Positions 1 through 9,069 of a stretch of 40,850 nucleotides of DNA are shown piece after piece. Source of the stretch: Anaerolineales bacterium (GTDB taxonomy: Bacteria; Chloroflexota; Anaerolineae; Anaerolineales; Villigracilaceae); contig JASEHI010000017.1 of assembly GCA_030018695.1 (NCBI GenBank), forward strand, positions 1 through 40,850, in the 5' to 3' direction. The notes beneath the pieces were generated by a model that saw nothing but the letters and a program-made list of their open reading frames with translations, was not told the origin of the DNA and searched no databases. The position numbers and the translations under genes are program-made. Numbering within the stretch: the stretch's first letter is position 1; each line of letters starts with the position of its first letter.

Positions 1-81
1 CCGAAGGTTGGCAAAAAACGATCAAATTTTCTCAGCAAAACCTTCGGGACGTTCTAACTTCAACTCATTTGAAACACACCC
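1..81 (-). repeat. 110-bp palindromic element, copy 1 (cut by window start)
   Basis: This is the reverse complement of the element at 32647-32756, with one mismatch, and its left part lies outside the window. It keeps the CGTCCCGAAGGTT-type inner arm and the TGAAACACACCC outer end. It abuts the ribonucleotide reductase gene, whose ATG is 33 bp further on. No transposase is encoded, so it looks like a non-autonomous MITE-type element. Confidence 0.85.
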
Positions 82-98
82 AAAGCATTATTGTCTTT

Positions 99-104
99 AA
101 GGAG
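99..104 (+). promoter_or_regulatory. Ribosome binding site of the ribonucleotide reductase gene
   Basis: AAGGAG lies 9 bp before the ATG at 114. This favours 114 over the in-frame TTG at 69, which lies inside the repeat element and has no such site. Confidence 0.75.
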
Positions 105-113
105 CATATTGTA

Positions 114-3100
114 ATGGTATCCCAGACTGTGCCATCCAAAGTGGTTGCGCCGTTGGCAACCAAAGTGGTTGCGCCGTTGGCAACCAAAGTGGTTGCGCCG
201 TTGGCAACCAAAAAAGGATTGTTGCCCACACCGCCCATACCGGAGGATCTCCCCCGCGTAGAACTGACCGAAAACGCCCGCCAAGTGCTGGTGCGCCGCT
301 ACGTCCGGCGCGGCGAGGAAGGTGAGCCGATCGAAACACCTGAGGAAATGTTCTGGCGGGTGGCGTACCACATCGCCAAGGTTGAGGAGGCCTGGGGCGG
401 GGATGTGATGGCAGTTGCGCGTGATTATTATGTTTTGTTGACCGGCAAGAAATTCTTCCCCAATTCTCCCACCTTCACCGGCGCGGGAACGCCCCTTGGT
501 CAGCTTGCAGCCTGTTTTGTTTTAGCCATCTCTGATGACATGGGCCGCGACCCGGCCGGCATCTTCCAATCGCTGCGCGATGCAGCCCTGATCCAACAGA
601 CCGGCGGCGGGAACGGCTTCTCGTTCTCGCGGCTGCGTCCGAAGGGATCGCTGGTCAAATCCTCCGCCGGGCAGGCGACAGGTCCGGTGGGTTTCCTGCG
701 CGTCTACGATCATGCCTTTGGGGAGATTGCCCAAGGGGGGAGTCGCCGCGGAGCCAACATGGGCGTCCTGCGCGTTGACCATCCGGATATCGAAGACTTC
801 ATCATTTGCAAAACCGACGAGAACCAGATCACCAATTTCAATATTTCGGTTGGCATTACCGATGGATTCATACGCGCTGTGCGCGACGACGCAGAATGGG
901 AGTTGCGCTTTCCGGACGTAAATTCGCCTGAATATCGCGGCTTTAGTGGCACGCTCGAACAGGCCGAGCAGGCTGGCGTGCCGATCCGCGTTTACCGCAA
1001 GGTGAGGGCGCGCGATCTGTTCGACAAGATTGTGAGACAGGCGCACCACAATGGCGAGCCGGGCATGCTGTTTTTGGATATCATCAACCGGTCAAACCCG
1101 GTACCACACCTGTATCCGCTGGAGGCGACAAACCCATGCGGTGAACAGGCGTTAGGCCCAAACGAGAACTGCTGCCTGGGTTCGGTCAACCTGAATGAGC
1201 ATTCCGCAGCAGAGTCTGGCGTTGATTGGGACTCATTGCGCCGCAGCGTGGAACTCTTGACCCGTTTCCTGGACGACGTGGTGGACGCGAATGCCTACGT
1301 CCCGGCAGTGCCACAACTCAAGGAAGCCGCGCACAAGGCGCGCCGCATCGGGCTGGGCATCATGGGACTGGCGGATTTGATGTACCATGTCGGCGTGCGT
1401 TACGGCTCCGCAGAAGGGCAGGAGTTCAGCGCGCAGGTGATGGAGTTTGTCCGTTTTCATGCCATGCTCACCAGCATCAAGCTGGCGGAAGAACGTCAGG
1501 CTTTTCCTGCTATCAAAGGGAGTATATACGATCCCGATCATCCGACCTGGACCCCACCCCAACCACTCGCCCCTTACACTCGCGATTGGGGCCGCCCGCA
1601 CCTGGATTGGGAGGAGATCGTCGCCGGCATTCGTCGTCACGGCATCCGCAACGCGGCGCAGACTACAGTTGCTCCAACGGGCTGTCTCGTTCCAGGGACG
1701 TTGGTAAGCACCGATCGCGGTTTGCTTCCTATCGAGACACTGGGAAATACGCATGGCGAACAATGGCAGGATATTGATTTCCAGGTTTCTTCGGAAGGCA
1801 GTGTGTTACCGGCCACGAATTTCTACATCAATGGGCAGGCGCATACGCTACGCATCGTCACTCGCCGCGGCTATACGCTTCATGGTACCGATCATCACCG
1901 TATTCGTGTATTGGAGCACGGTGAATGGGTGTGGAAACGCCTGGATGAACTGAAAGTGGGGACGCTGGTACCTTTGCAGATGAGCGGGTTGATTGAAGAG
2001 CCTCAACGTGTGCTGCTGGATGCTTCGCTCACGACTGATTTTCACCCTGTAGTGGTGAGACTACCCGAGGAAATGACCCCGGAACTGGCGTATCTGATTG
2101 GCTTTTTTATGGGGGATGGCAATCTGAAGACTCGCTCACTGCGCTTCTCTATTTCAGATGAACGATTGCAGCGTCATATCACCAATCTGCTGGAGAAAGT
2201 GTTTGGCGTGTCCCCTGAAGCGTATGCAGATAAGCGAAGTAGCCATCTTATAAGCCTGGATTTGCACTCGGCGAACGTTGTAGAATTTTGGAAAAACAAT
2301 GGTTTTGCAAAACTGAAACCATCCGAGGAGCATCAAGGAAAGGGCTATCTTCCTCATGTTCCGTTAGCGGTTTTGCGTACCAATGACGCCGGAATCTATG
2401 GGGCTTTCATGGCTGGTTTGTTTGATGCGGATGGTACTTCACATCACGGTCGCTTACTCGCCTGGGTTTCTACACATCGCCTGTTCCATGACCAGGTCAA
2501 GGCAATGCTGTTTGCGTTGGGGATCCTGACGACATCCGATGTACAACGCACAGGTAAAAGCATTTTACCTCTCTATCGTCTGCGCGTCTCTCACACACAA
2601 TCCTCAGACCGATTGGCCCAACGTTTGCCATACCTCGTACGTCTCTCGTTTGAAACTTCTTCTATTCGCCGCACTACGTTGGGAGATATTATCCCTATCA
2701 CTCAAGGTGAATATCGATCTGTGTTGGCGTTGGCTGAAAGCGGCCCAGAAGAGCAACGTGTTTGGGGCTGGCGGCAGCGAGGATGGACGGCCTCACGCGA
2801 GACGTTGAACAACTTTGTCGGGCGACATCGGCAAGCTATGTTGGATGCCGGGCTGGATAGGCTGGTGGATGCGGTAGAAAGAGAAATCTATTTTGATGAA
2901 GTAATGACTATCGAAGATGGCGGCGTACAGGACACGTACGATATTTCTGTTCCAGGCGCACACGCTTATATTGCCAATGGTTTTATCAGCCATAATACCA
3001 TCGCTACTGTGGCCGGCTGCGAGGGATACGGCTGTGAGCCGGTCTTCGCTCTGGCTTATGTCCGCCACGTCAACGACAACGGCAAGGATCTGCAATTGAC

Positions 3101-4205
3101 CTACGCCAGCCCGCGCTTCGAGGCTGCGCTGGCTGCGGCTGGCATGAACGACGCGGCGCGCCGGAAGATCATCGAGCGCGTGATGGAACATGGCACCTGC
3201 CAGGATATCCCCGAAGTACCAGAATCGATCCGGCATATTTTCGTCGTTTCGGCGGATATTAGCGCTGAAGAACACGTCCGTATGCAGGCGGCTATGCAGG
3301 CTTTCGTTGACAACTCTCTCTCCAAAACCATAAATTTCTCCGAGACCGCCACCGAAGAGGATGTCGCCCAGGCTTATCTGCTGGCCTGGGAACTGGGCTG
3401 CAAGGGCATCACGGTTTACGTGACCGGTTCGCGTGAGATAGTGGTCTTGGAGACCAAAGCCACCGCGAACCGGGTAGGTGCTGCGCGTAAAAAGCAAGTG
3501 GTGGTCGAGAATTTCCGTTCTCCCGATAGACCTTTGGCAAATGGAGAGACTGACCAATCCCACCCCACTGGGGATGCTGCCGACCGGGTAGGCCTTGACG
3601 CTAGGTCTTCGGCGCGACGAGACGTCTCTACGGATATCATTGCCACCCAGGTAGCCGCCTGGCATGAATCCAAGAAGCCGCGCCCCCGCGCCTTGGTCGG
3701 GCGCACATACCGGGTCGAGACGCCGCTCGGCAAGGCATTTGTCACCGTCAACGAGAACGGCGGCGGACATCCCTTTGAAGTTTTCCTCAACACAGCCAAG
3801 GCCGGTTCGGAGACGGCTGCCGTCTCGGAGGCGATCGGGAGGCTGATCTCGTATGTCTTGCGGCTGGCCTCTCCAATCGCCCCGCGCGACCGGCTGGCGG
3901 AAGTGGTCAAACAACTCTCCGGCATTGGCGGCGGGCGTTCGCTCGGATTCGGCCCGCACCGCGTCCGCTCGCTGCCGGATGGCGTCGGTCAGGTGTTGAA
4001 CGAGTACCTGAGGGGCGAGACCGATCCAGATGTCATGGAGAAGAAAACATCTGGCAACGGGCATTTCGGCGAAGAGATGTTGGACGAAATGCCCAGGCCA
4101 ATGTCAATGAAGATGGGCGACCTGTGCCAGGAATGTGGCGAAGCGACGATGGTCAATGAGGAGGGATGCAGGAAGTGCTATACCTGCGGGTATAGTGAAT
4201 GTTAG
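114..4205 (+). CDS. nrdJ: Adenosylcobalamin-dependent (class II) ribonucleoside reductase with intein
   Basis: It reduces ribonucleotides to deoxyribonucleotides in the cytoplasm using adenosylcobalamin. The precursor is 1363 aa and about 925 aa after intein removal, normal for the long class II form. Visible motifs are the active-site Cys in LAACFVLAI (about residue 134), [19 protein letters not shown] (about residue 342), GCEGYGCEP just after the intein, and a C-terminal CxxC...CxxC zinc-type tail. Residues 9-32 are three exact copies of KVVAPLAT. An extra linker of about 45 residues precedes the C-terminal domain. The deoxynucleoside kinase follows 30 bp later, so the two genes probably form a dNTP-supply unit. 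Confidence 0.95.
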   Translation: MVSQTVPSKVVAPLATKVVAPLATKVVAPLATKKGLLPTPPIPEDLPRVELTENARQVLVRRYVRRGEEGEPIETPEEMFWRVAYHIAKVEEAWGGDVMAVARDYYVLLTGKKFFPNSPTFTGAGTPLGQLAACFVLAISDDMGRDPAGIFQSLRDAALIQQTGGGNGFSFSRLRPKGSLVKSSAGQATGPVGFLRVYDHAFGEIAQGGSRRGANMGVLRVDHPDIEDFIICKTDENQITNFNISVGITDGFIRAVRDDAEWELRFPDVNSPEYRGFSGTLEQAEQAGVPIRVYRKVRARDLFDKIVRQAHHNGEPGMLFLDIINRSNPVPHLYPLEATNPCGEQALGPNENCCLGSVNLNEHSAAESGVDWDSLRRSVELLTRFLDDVVDANAYVPAVPQLKEAAHKARRIGLGIMGLADLMYHVGVRYGSAEGQEFSAQVMEFVRFHAMLTSIKLAEERQAFPAIKGSIYDPDHPTWTPPQPLAPYTRDWGRPHLDWEEIVAGIRRHGIRNAAQTTVAPTGCLVPGTLVSTDRGLLPIETLGNTHGEQWQDIDFQVSSEGSVLPATNFYINGQAHTLRIVTRRGYTLHGTDHHRIRVLEHGEWVWKRLDELKVGTLVPLQMSGLIEEPQRVLLDASLTTDFHPVVVRLPEEMTPELAYLIGFFMGDGNLKTRSLRFSISDERLQRHITNLLEKVFGVSPEAYADKRSSHLISLDLHSANVVEFWKNNGFAKLKPSEEHQGKGYLPHVPLAVLRTNDAGIYGAFMAGLFDADGTSHHGRLLAWVSTHRLFHDQVKAMLFALGILTTSDVQRTGKSILPLYRLRVSHTQSSDRLAQRLPYLVRLSFETSSIRRTTLGDIIPITQGEYRSVLALAESGPEEQRVWGWRQRGWTASRETLNNFVGRHRQAMLDAGLDRLVDAVEREIYFDEVMTIEDGGVQDTYDISVPGAHAYIANGFISHNTIATVAGCEGYGCEPVFALAYVRHVNDNGKDLQLTYASPRFEAALAAAGMNDAARRKIIERVMEHGTCQDIPEVPESIRHIFVVSADISAEEHVRMQAAMQAFVDNSLSKTINFSETATEEDVAQAYLLAWELGCKGITVYVTGSREIVVLETKATANRVGAARKKQVVVENFRSPDRPLANGETDQSHPTGDAADRVGLDARSSARRDVSTDIIATQVAAWHESKKPRPRALVGRTYRVETPLGKAFVTVNENGGGHPFEVFLNTAKAGSETAAVSEAIGRLISYVLRLASPIAPRDRLAEVVKQLSGIGGGRSLGFGPHRVRSLPDGVGQVLNEYLRGETDPDVMEKKTSGNGHFGEEMLDEMPRPMSMKMGDLCQECGEATMVNEEGCRKCYTCGYSEC
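138..209 (+). repeat. Three exact 24-bp tandem repeats inside the reductase gene
   Basis: Three identical 24-bp units encode KVVAPLAT three times near the N-terminus. The units match at every base, including wobble positions, so the expansion is recent. Whole-unit changes stay in frame. Confidence 0.95.
1683..2996 (+). mobile_element. Intein with LAGLIDADG homing endonuclease, inserted in the reductase
   Basis: The 438-aa intein interrupts the conserved extein sequence APTG/TIATVAG. It starts with Cys ([11 protein letters not shown], block A) and ends with the usual His-Asn (ANGFISHN, blocks F/G). The +1 extein nucleophile is Thr (codon 2997-2999). Block B contains GTDHHRIRV. Two dodecapeptide endonuclease motifs, [10 protein letters not shown] and AGLFDADGT, lie near precursor residues 661 and 766. 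All splice residues are present, so it should splice, and both endonuclease acidic residues are intact. Boundaries are exact because the extein reads through perfectly. Confidence 0.95.
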
Positions 4206-4235
4206 CCGCCGAGCATTCTATCCTTTGGAGGAGTT

Positions 4236-4886
4236 ATGCCGAAACATCTTGTCGTCGTTGCTGGAAATATTGGCACCGGGAAAACCTCCCTGACCGAGCG
4301 GATCGGGGCGCGGCTGGGTTGGCGCAGCGAGTACGAATCGGTGGCCGATAACCCTTATCTGCCGGATTTCTATGCCGACATGCGCGCCTGGGCCTTTCAC
4401 CTGCAAATCTACTTCCTGGGACACCGCGCCGAGCAATACCTGGCAGCGGCGCGTGACCCGCGCTCGGCCATCCTCGACCGCAGCATTTACGAGGACGTTT
4501 ATATCTTTGCACGCGCCCTGCTCCACATGGGCAACATGGCCGAGCGTGATTACCTGGCCTACCGCCGCCTCTTTGATTTGGTGATGGGCAGCCTGCCTTC
4601 GCCTAATTTACTGGTGTATTTGAAATGTCCGGTCGAAGTGCTGATGGAGCGCATCCGACGCCGCGCCCGCAACATCGAAACCGGCATCTCAGCCGATTAT
4701 CTCTCCCGGCTGGATTCATTCTACGACAAGTGGCTGCAGGCCTACGACCTCAGCCCGGTGCTGACCATCCGCACCGACGACCTGGATTACGTCCACCAGC
4801 CGCAGGCGTTGGAGATCGTCGTGCAGCACATCCAGGAGAAGTTGGGAGGCAAGGAAGAGTTGGATTTTAGAGCCGGCCAGGAATAA
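4236..4886 (+). CDS. Deoxynucleoside kinase (dGK/dCK-like)
   Basis: It phosphorylates a deoxynucleoside for dNTP salvage. The 216-aa protein has a P-loop (GNIGTGKTS, residues 9-17), a DRSIYED motif with the family DRS signature (about residue 82), and an Arg-rich lid (RIRRRARNIE, about residue 137). These identify the deoxyadenosine/deoxyguanosine kinase-like family. Which base it prefers cannot be read from the sequence. The start at 4236 follows a GGAGGAG ribosome binding site. It lies just downstream of the ribonucleotide reductase, in the same direction, linking salvage with de novo synthesis. Confidence 0.9.
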   Translation: MPKHLVVVAGNIGTGKTSLTERIGARLGWRSEYESVADNPYLPDFYADMRAWAFHLQIYFLGHRAEQYLAAARDPRSAILDRSIYEDVYIFARALLHMGNMAERDYLAYRRLFDLVMGSLPSPNLLVYLKCPVEVLMERIRRRARNIETGISADYLSRLDSFYDKWLQAYDLSPVLTIRTDDLDYVHQPQALEIVVQHIQEKLGGKEELDFRAGQE

Positions 4887-5011
4887 CCCCCAACCTGACG
4901 GGAATCTTACTGCTTCTTGCATAAATCCGTGAACTTGCATGTGCCGTAATGCTCGCAAATTACAGGAGTTTGGTTCACCAAGCTACGCAGTACCTTGTAA
5001 AAATTCGTTTC

Positions 5012-5040
5012 TTGACTTCGAGACTCCGATGTGCTAGAAT
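5012..5040 (+). promoter_or_regulatory. Sigma-70 type promoter before the DUF177/sigma factor genes
   Basis: TTGACT (5012-5017), a 17-bp spacer, then TAGAAT (5035-5040), a close match to the housekeeping consensus. The predicted start near 5047 leaves a short leader before the GTG at 5075. The rest of the 4887-5074 spacer shows nothing further. Confidence 0.75.
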
Positions 5041-5074
5041 GAAAATGCTTGTATCCCCGTAATCAAGAATAACC

Positions 5075-5587
5075 GTGGCTAATCCTCGTCGTCCACTACG
5101 GCTCAATATCGGATTTCTCATCAACCAACCGATTGGTTCGAGCCGTGATTTTAATTTCGATTTTCCCAAGATGCGGCTGGGGGAGGATTTGATCCTGGCC
5201 GGGTTCAAAGGCGCCGCCCGGCTCAGCCGCACCCCGCAGGGGCTTTTACTCCAGGCTGATTTTGAGGGTCTGACAAGTCTGGATTGTGTGCGCTGCCTGG
5301 GTACCTTTGATCAGGCTCTGGTGTGGACGGCGACCGAACTGTATGCTTTCGATAAACGCTCCGTCACCGATTCCGACCTGATCCTGCCCGAAGACGGTCA
5401 CATAGATCTGGAAATGCTGATGCGTGAGTGCGCGCTGCTTGAAGTTCCCATCAGCCCGATTTGTAGACCGGATTGCAAAGGCCTGTGTCCGCTGTGCGGC
5501 GAGGACCTGAACCGAGTCGATTGCGGCCACCAAGCCGCGCCGGCCGAATCGCCATTTGCAGCCTTGACGCCGCTGCTGGGAAAATGA
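5075..5587 (+). CDS. DUF177 (YceD-like) protein
   Basis: This 170-aa protein starts with GTG and has the DUF177 layout: an N-terminal beta-rich part, DCVRCLG in the middle, and a C-terminal Cys cluster (CRPDCKGLCPLCGEDLN then DCGH). In many bacteria this family is encoded next to the ribosomal protein L32 gene and is linked to 23S rRNA metabolism. No rpmF follows here; the sigma factor starts 38 bp later instead. It is probably cotranscribed with the sigma factor from the promoter at 5012-5040. No clear ribosome binding site precedes the GTG. Confidence 0.85.
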   Translation: MANPRRPLRLNIGFLINQPIGSSRDFNFDFPKMRLGEDLILAGFKGAARLSRTPQGLLLQADFEGLTSLDCVRCLGTFDQALVWTATELYAFDKRSVTDSDLILPEDGHIDLEMLMRECALLEVPISPICRPDCKGLCPLCGEDLNRVDCGHQAAPAESPFAALTPLLGK

Positions 5588-5625
5588 GGTCCTATGCCGG
5601 ATATTTGTCAGGAAGGTAAATAATC

Positions 5626-6804
5626 GTGCCGCATCCGGATCGGCGTAGACGGCATAAGGAAGCTTTGAATATGCTCCTGGAGAAGGCCTCCATCCAGGGT
5701 TACTTGACGACGGACGACCTGGTGGAACTTTATCCAGAAGTCGGCAAGGACGCCGAGCGTTTGAGCGTGATTATGCTGGTGCTGCGCAATCGTGGGGTGG
5801 ATATTGTTGACCCGGAAAACTACGATGTGGTCCACAGCGAGGAAGCTCTCGAACCCGAAGCGGAAGCGTGGCTGGAATCGGATACTCTTTCCATCTCCAA
5901 AGATGACATGGTCGGGTTGTATCTGAAAGAAATGTCGCGCGTCCCACTGTTGAAGGTCGAAGAGGAACTCGACCTGGCAATGCGCATCGAATCCGGCCGC
6001 GAAGCCAAGAATATACTCGTACTCCTTAGCGGGCGCAAGCATACGCTCGAACACGCCCGGCTGGAAGCCCTGGTACACGACGGCCTGCTGGCGCGTGACC
6101 ATCTTATCAAGGCCAACACGCGGCTGGTGGTCAGCATCGCCAAACGTTACATGGGACGCGGCGTGGCATTTTTGGATTTGATTCAAGAGGGGAATCTCGG
6201 CTTGATGAAAGCCGTTGAGAAATATGACCTGCACCGGGGTTTCCGTTTTTCGACCTATGCCACCTGGTGGATCCGCCAGACCGTCACGCGCGCCATCGCG
6301 GACCAGGCGCGCACCATCCGCGTGCCGGTGCATATGATTGACCGCATCCGTCAGGTGTACAAGACGACCCACGAGTTGGAGCAGAAGTACGGCCGCGTGC
6401 CGACGCCGGAAGAACTGGCGCTGGAACTGGGCTTGGACTTGCGCAAAGTGCAGTGGATACTCAAGGTCTCCTGGCTGCCGCTTTCGCTGGAAAGTCCAGT
6501 GGGGGACGATGAAGATTCCGAGTTAGGCATGTTCATCGAGGACGAGTTCAGTCCGACGCCGATGCAGGCCGCCTACGAGTCCATGCTCAAAGAAAAGATA
6601 GACGAAGTGCTGGGTACGCTCTCACCGCGCGAAGCGCGTGTGCTGAGATTGCGCTTTGGTCTTGAAAACGGCACACCGTATACACTGGAAGAGGTGGGGG
6701 ATAAATTCGGCTTGACGCGGGAGAGGATCAGGCAAATCGAGGGGAAAGCGTTGAGGAGGTTGCGCCATCCACGTCGGGCGAGGCAGTTGAAGGAATACCT
6801 TTGA
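5626..6804 (+). CDS. rpoD: RNA polymerase primary-type sigma factor
   Basis: This is a sigma-70 family factor of 392 aa, directing RNA polymerase to promoters. All regions are visible: a region 1.1-like N-terminus ([16 protein letters not shown]), region 1.2 ([15 protein letters not shown]), region 2 ([24 protein letters not shown]), region 3 ([14 protein letters not shown]) and region 4 ([20 protein letters not shown]). Region 1.1 with full regions 2-4 fits a group 1 (housekeeping) factor, although group 2 paralogues are possible. The start is GTG after an AGGAAGG ribosome binding site. Confidence 0.93.
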   Translation: MPHPDRRRRHKEALNMLLEKASIQGYLTTDDLVELYPEVGKDAERLSVIMLVLRNRGVDIVDPENYDVVHSEEALEPEAEAWLESDTLSISKDDMVGLYLKEMSRVPLLKVEEELDLAMRIESGREAKNILVLLSGRKHTLEHARLEALVHDGLLARDHLIKANTRLVVSIAKRYMGRGVAFLDLIQEGNLGLMKAVEKYDLHRGFRFSTYATWWIRQTVTRAIADQARTIRVPVHMIDRIRQVYKTTHELEQKYGRVPTPEELALELGLDLRKVQWILKVSWLPLSLESPVGDDEDSELGMFIEDEFSPTPMQAAYESMLKEKIDEVLGTLSPREARVLRLRFGLENGTPYTLEEVGDKFGLTRERIRQIEGKALRRLRHPRRARQLKEYL

Positions 6805-6821
6805 TTTCGAGGAGCAGCAGT

Positions 6822-7469
6822 ATGGCAGATGACTTTGAATTGATTGCTTGTACTCCTCGCCCACTCAATCCTGATGGGTTCAATCCTAAAACCAAATTGC
6901 CTTATGACTTAAAAGTCGAACATATTCGTTCGGCAATGAGTGAATTCTTGGATTTTCTCGGTTTCATCAACCAGCAACTCAATTCGAGAGAAATTCAACG
7001 GTTTGAAAATATGCTCATGCCTGCTAATTTCAGCAGCATGGTTGGTGAGTTCATGGCAGCAGGCACCCCGCGTTATTGCCCAACCATTGTGAAGAACAGG
7101 TATCATAATGGACACCCCGATCTAATTCCAATCGGCATGTTTGAAAACAATGCAGTTCAACATTCTGATCAGGGGATTGAAATGAAGGCATCGCGCTATC
7201 TTCGCGGCTGGCAGGGACATAATCCTGAAGATATCTGGTTGATGGTCTTCGTTTTTGATAGTAATCGTCCCGCTGATATTGTTAAAAATATTGCACCACG
7301 ACCTTTCCGCTTTGTAAAAGTTGTCGGGGCGCGCTTACAAAAGAGTGATTGGATTTTCTCAGGGCGTTCAGCCCAAAGCCGCAGAACCATAACTGCCAGT
7401 GTAACCAAATTGGGTTACGAGAAGATGTTGGCAAATTGGATTTACAATGATATAGACCTACATGTCTAA
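6822..7469 (+). CDS. Probable type II restriction endonuclease
   Basis: This 215-aa protein faces a DNA methylase gene tail to tail, and the two genes overlap by 12 bp. It has a PD-(D/E)XK-like pattern, with GHPDLIPIG near residue 100 followed by GIEMKASR about 20 residues on. That spacing suits the catalytic D...ExK of restriction enzymes. I do not recognise the specific family or its target site. The ATG at 6822 follows GAGGAG; an upstream in-frame TTG at 6801 overlaps the sigma gene and is less likely. AT-richer composition than its neighbours suggests acquisition. Confidence 0.7.
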   Translation: MADDFELIACTPRPLNPDGFNPKTKLPYDLKVEHIRSAMSEFLDFLGFINQQLNSREIQRFENMLMPANFSSMVGEFMAAGTPRYCPTIVKNRYHNGHPDLIPIGMFENNAVQHSDQGIEMKASRYLRGWQGHNPEDIWLMVFVFDSNRPADIVKNIAPRPFRFVKVVGARLQKSDWIFSGRSAQSRRTITASVTKLGYEKMLANWIYNDIDLHV

Positions 7470-8417
7470 AAACAATTGCTGAATTTGGGGTTGTTCCGAC
7501 GACACAGTAATCAGACGGAGAATTGCCTTTTTACTCATTTCATAATACTCGATAAATCTTTCTACCCCTACACACTGCAAACCAACAGCCTCGGCGGCGG
7601 CTACCGTTGAACCAGAACCCATAAAGGGGTCCGTTATGATCCCTGTCCCCAGAGGTAAAGCCGCATAAACGACTTTGCGCAAAAAAGATTGCGGTTTGAG
7701 GCTTGGATGATTAGCAATTTGGCGCTCACGTTGGGGTGTTCGTTCGCTCAAAATTACGTCACTGAACGGTTGTTCATCACTCACACGCCGCAAGCCGCCC
7801 GTTCCAAATTCGCGCAAGCAATCTCCCACCGTCATTCCCACAGGAATTGGCTTTCGGAATAATCCCCATGGTTCGTAACCGCTGCGTGGCATTGAGCAAA
7901 CGCCCGAAAACTCGTCCTCTGCGTTTTTGGGACGATCCCCGCCGCGAAAGGTCCGTACCAGTCGGATGATTTGCCCGCGAAATTCAAGGCCGCCTTCAAC
8001 GATTGCTGAGAAAACCAACTGAGAGAGAATTGCATTGCTGGCAATAAAAACATGCCCGCCAGGGCGCAAGGCGCTCAATGCAAGTTTTCCCCATTCGTAA
8101 AAGAAGAAATAGAGGGTATCGCGTTCTTTTTGATTGAGGGCCGTAAAACGGGGAAGGGGAGCGCGATTATGGCCGTCGAATGACGGGGGGATTCGCCATA
8201 TACCGCCATTTCCATTAGTGCGTTTTTCAATTTGGTCGAGGTTATATTCTTTTACACCATAAGGTGGGTCAGTAACAATCGCGTGGATACTGTTCGCAGG
8301 AATACGGTTAAGCCATTCGAAACAATCCGCATGAACAATCAACGAATGACGGATTGTTTCCGCTGTGTAATCGAGTCGGAAATCAGTTAGTTCAACTGGA
8401 ACATCAACTGTCACCAT
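7458..8417 (-). CDS. DNA methyltransferase of a type II restriction-modification system (beta class)
   Basis: It transfers a methyl group from S-adenosylmethionine to an exocyclic amino group of adenine or cytosine. The 319-aa protein has motif IV TDPPYG near its N-terminus and the AdoMet motif DPFMGSGST near the C-terminus. This order is typical of beta-class enzymes; DPPY leans towards N6-adenine, but N4-cytosine cannot be excluded. The start at 8417 follows AAAGGAG by about 10 bp. A further in-frame ATG at 8438 is possible. It overlaps the zinc-ribbon gene upstream by 14 bp, suggesting translational coupling. Confidence 0.9.
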   Translation of the reverse strand: MVTVDVPVELTDFRLDYTAETIRHSLIVHADCFEWLNRIPANSIHAIVTDPPYGVKEYNLDQIEKRTNGNGGIWRIPPSFDGHNRAPLPRFTALNQKERDTLYFFFYEWGKLALSALRPGGHVFIASNAILSQLVFSAIVEGGLEFRGQIIRLVRTFRGGDRPKNAEDEFSGVCSMPRSGYEPWGLFRKPIPVGMTVGDCLREFGTGGLRRVSDEQPFSDVILSERTPQRERQIANHPSLKPQSFLRKVVYAALPLGTGIITDPFMGSGSTVAAAEAVGLQCVGVERFIEYYEMSKKAILRLITVSSEQPQIQQLFLDM

Positions 8418-8583
8418 TTTTTCCCGGCTCCTTTTCATTGTTTTCAGGTTTTGAACGTTTCGGACGATTCCAATAAGGGCTTTTGCATTTGGGACACACT
8501 TTCGGCTCCTGTTCTTTATCGCGGGGCAACCATGTATGTCCGCAGCGCTCACAGAGAAAACCGGATAATTGAACTCTTGCCAT
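8404..8583 (-). CDS. Small zinc-ribbon protein coupled to the methylase gene
   Basis: The 59-aa protein has two CxxC knuckles (CERCGHTW and CPKCKSPYW) about 18 residues apart, followed by a charged Asn/Glu/Lys-rich tail, so it should bind one zinc. Its ATG at 8583 follows AAGGTG on the minus strand. Its end overlaps the methylase start by 14 bp. The position suggests a regulator or accessory factor of the restriction-modification locus, but no function can be read from the sequence. A longer frame upstream runs through AT-rich intergenic DNA and looks non-coding. Confidence 0.75.
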   Translation of the reverse strand: MARVQLSGFLCERCGHTWLPRDKEQEPKVCPKCKSPYWNRPKRSKPENNEKEPGKNGDS

Positions 8584-8605
8584 ATTATACACCTTATAGT
8601 AATAT
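8577..8605 (+). promoter_or_regulatory. Promoter of the AbrB-type gene
   Basis: TTGCCA (8577-8582), 17-bp spacer, TAATAT (8600-8605) on the plus strand. The -10 box lies within the palindrome at 8593-8613. A minus-strand promoter for the zinc-ribbon/methylase genes is also likely in this AT-rich 72-bp spacer (for example TTGAAT, 17 bp, TATTAC). Confidence 0.5.
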
Positions 8606-8613
8606 ACTACAAG
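8593..8613. promoter_or_regulatory. Palindromic operator candidate between divergent genes
   Basis: A 21-bp inverted repeat with core arms TAGTA and TACTA around a 3-bp centre, extended by CTTA/CAAG with one mismatch. It overlaps the predicted promoter elements of both divergent transcripts. The AbrB-type protein is the natural candidate to bind it. Confidence 0.5.
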
Positions 8614-8655
8614 TAGATTTAATTCAACAAATTTATACAGAGTATAACCCAAGTT

Positions 8656-8928
8656 ATGTGTCTTGCAACAGTTACCCGAGACTATCGAATTACTATACCC
8701 AAAGAGATACGTGAGAAACTCGGTCTTAAACCCGGGCAGAATGCCAAATGGGAGACCGATGGCAAATCGCTTTGGATAACCTTTTTGCCTTACGAAGTAA
8801 GCGGCGATGAATTCGACCACAGGTTAGAAAGTGCCCCACGCTTTCTCGCCCGTGTCGAACGTGCCCGCAAGGCTTTTCGGGAAGGGAAGGGTGTGAGGAT
8901 CGAAGATGTAAATTATGAGGGTAGATGA
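8656..8928 (+). CDS. AbrB/SpoVT-type DNA-binding protein (antitoxin-like)
   Basis: The 90-aa protein has an N-terminal swapped-hairpin AbrB domain (VTRDYRITIPKEIREKLGLKPGQ, residues 5-27) and a charged C-terminal half. Members are MazE/VapB-type antitoxins or transition-state-type regulators that bind DNA as dimers. No toxin gene follows; metG control DNA begins instead. It diverges from the restriction-modification genes across a palindromic operator, so a role in timing that locus is plausible. This is inference, as controllers of restriction-modification systems are usually HTH proteins. Confidence 0.8.
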   Translation: MCLATVTRDYRITIPKEIREKLGLKPGQNAKWETDGKSLWITFLPYEVSGDEFDHRLESAPRFLARVERARKAFREGKGVRIEDVNYEGR

Positions 8929-8943
8929 AGCGAAGTAATTCCA

Positions 8944-8972
8944 TTGACAAACCTCCCCCTTGCGCTTAAACT
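8944..8972 (+). promoter_or_regulatory. Sigma-70 promoter of the metG leader
   Basis: Perfect TTGACA (8944-8949), 17-bp spacer, TAAACT (8967-8972). Transcription should start at about 8979-8980, exactly at the ATG of the leader peptide, so the leader mRNA would be leaderless. Confidence 0.8.
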
Positions 8973-8979
8973 ATCATCT

Positions 8980-9069
8980 ATGAACTCACGCTTCTCCCTG
9001 TCCGTGATGCGAATAATGATGGCTATGGCCATGTCTCGCCGCGCTTGGGCAGCCGCATGGGAAGCGTAG
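8980..9069 (+). CDS. Met-rich leader peptide of the metG attenuator
   Basis: This is a 29-codon reading frame ending in TAG. Met codons sit at positions 1, 10, 13, 14, 16 and 18, giving five in nine codons (MRIMMAMAM). It begins 7 bp after a strong -10 box, so it is probably translated from a leaderless mRNA; no Shine-Dalgarno is seen. Its last codons contain the antiterminator arm GGGCAGCC (9047-9054). Ribosomes short of Met-tRNA would stall at codons 10-18 and leave that arm free. Ribosomes reaching the stop would cover it. This matches the logic of trp/his-type leader peptides, here with Met upstream of methionyl-tRNA synthetase. Confidence 0.75.
   Translation: MNSRFSLSVMRIMMAMAMSRRAWAAAWEA

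Noticed and set aside
69-113. In-frame TTG start for the ribonucleotide reductase
   Set aside because: It lies inside the palindromic element and has no ribosome binding site. The ATG at 114 has AAGGAG at ideal spacing.
3619-3628. GAGACGTCTC palindrome in the reductase linker as another inserted element
   Set aside because: The symmetric part is only 10 bp and I see no wider arms, so it is not enough to claim an insertion.
2793-4064. Long minus-strand frame of 423 codons
   Set aside because: It is antisense to the reductase C-terminal region, has no recognisable domain, and follows the codon pattern of the real gene.
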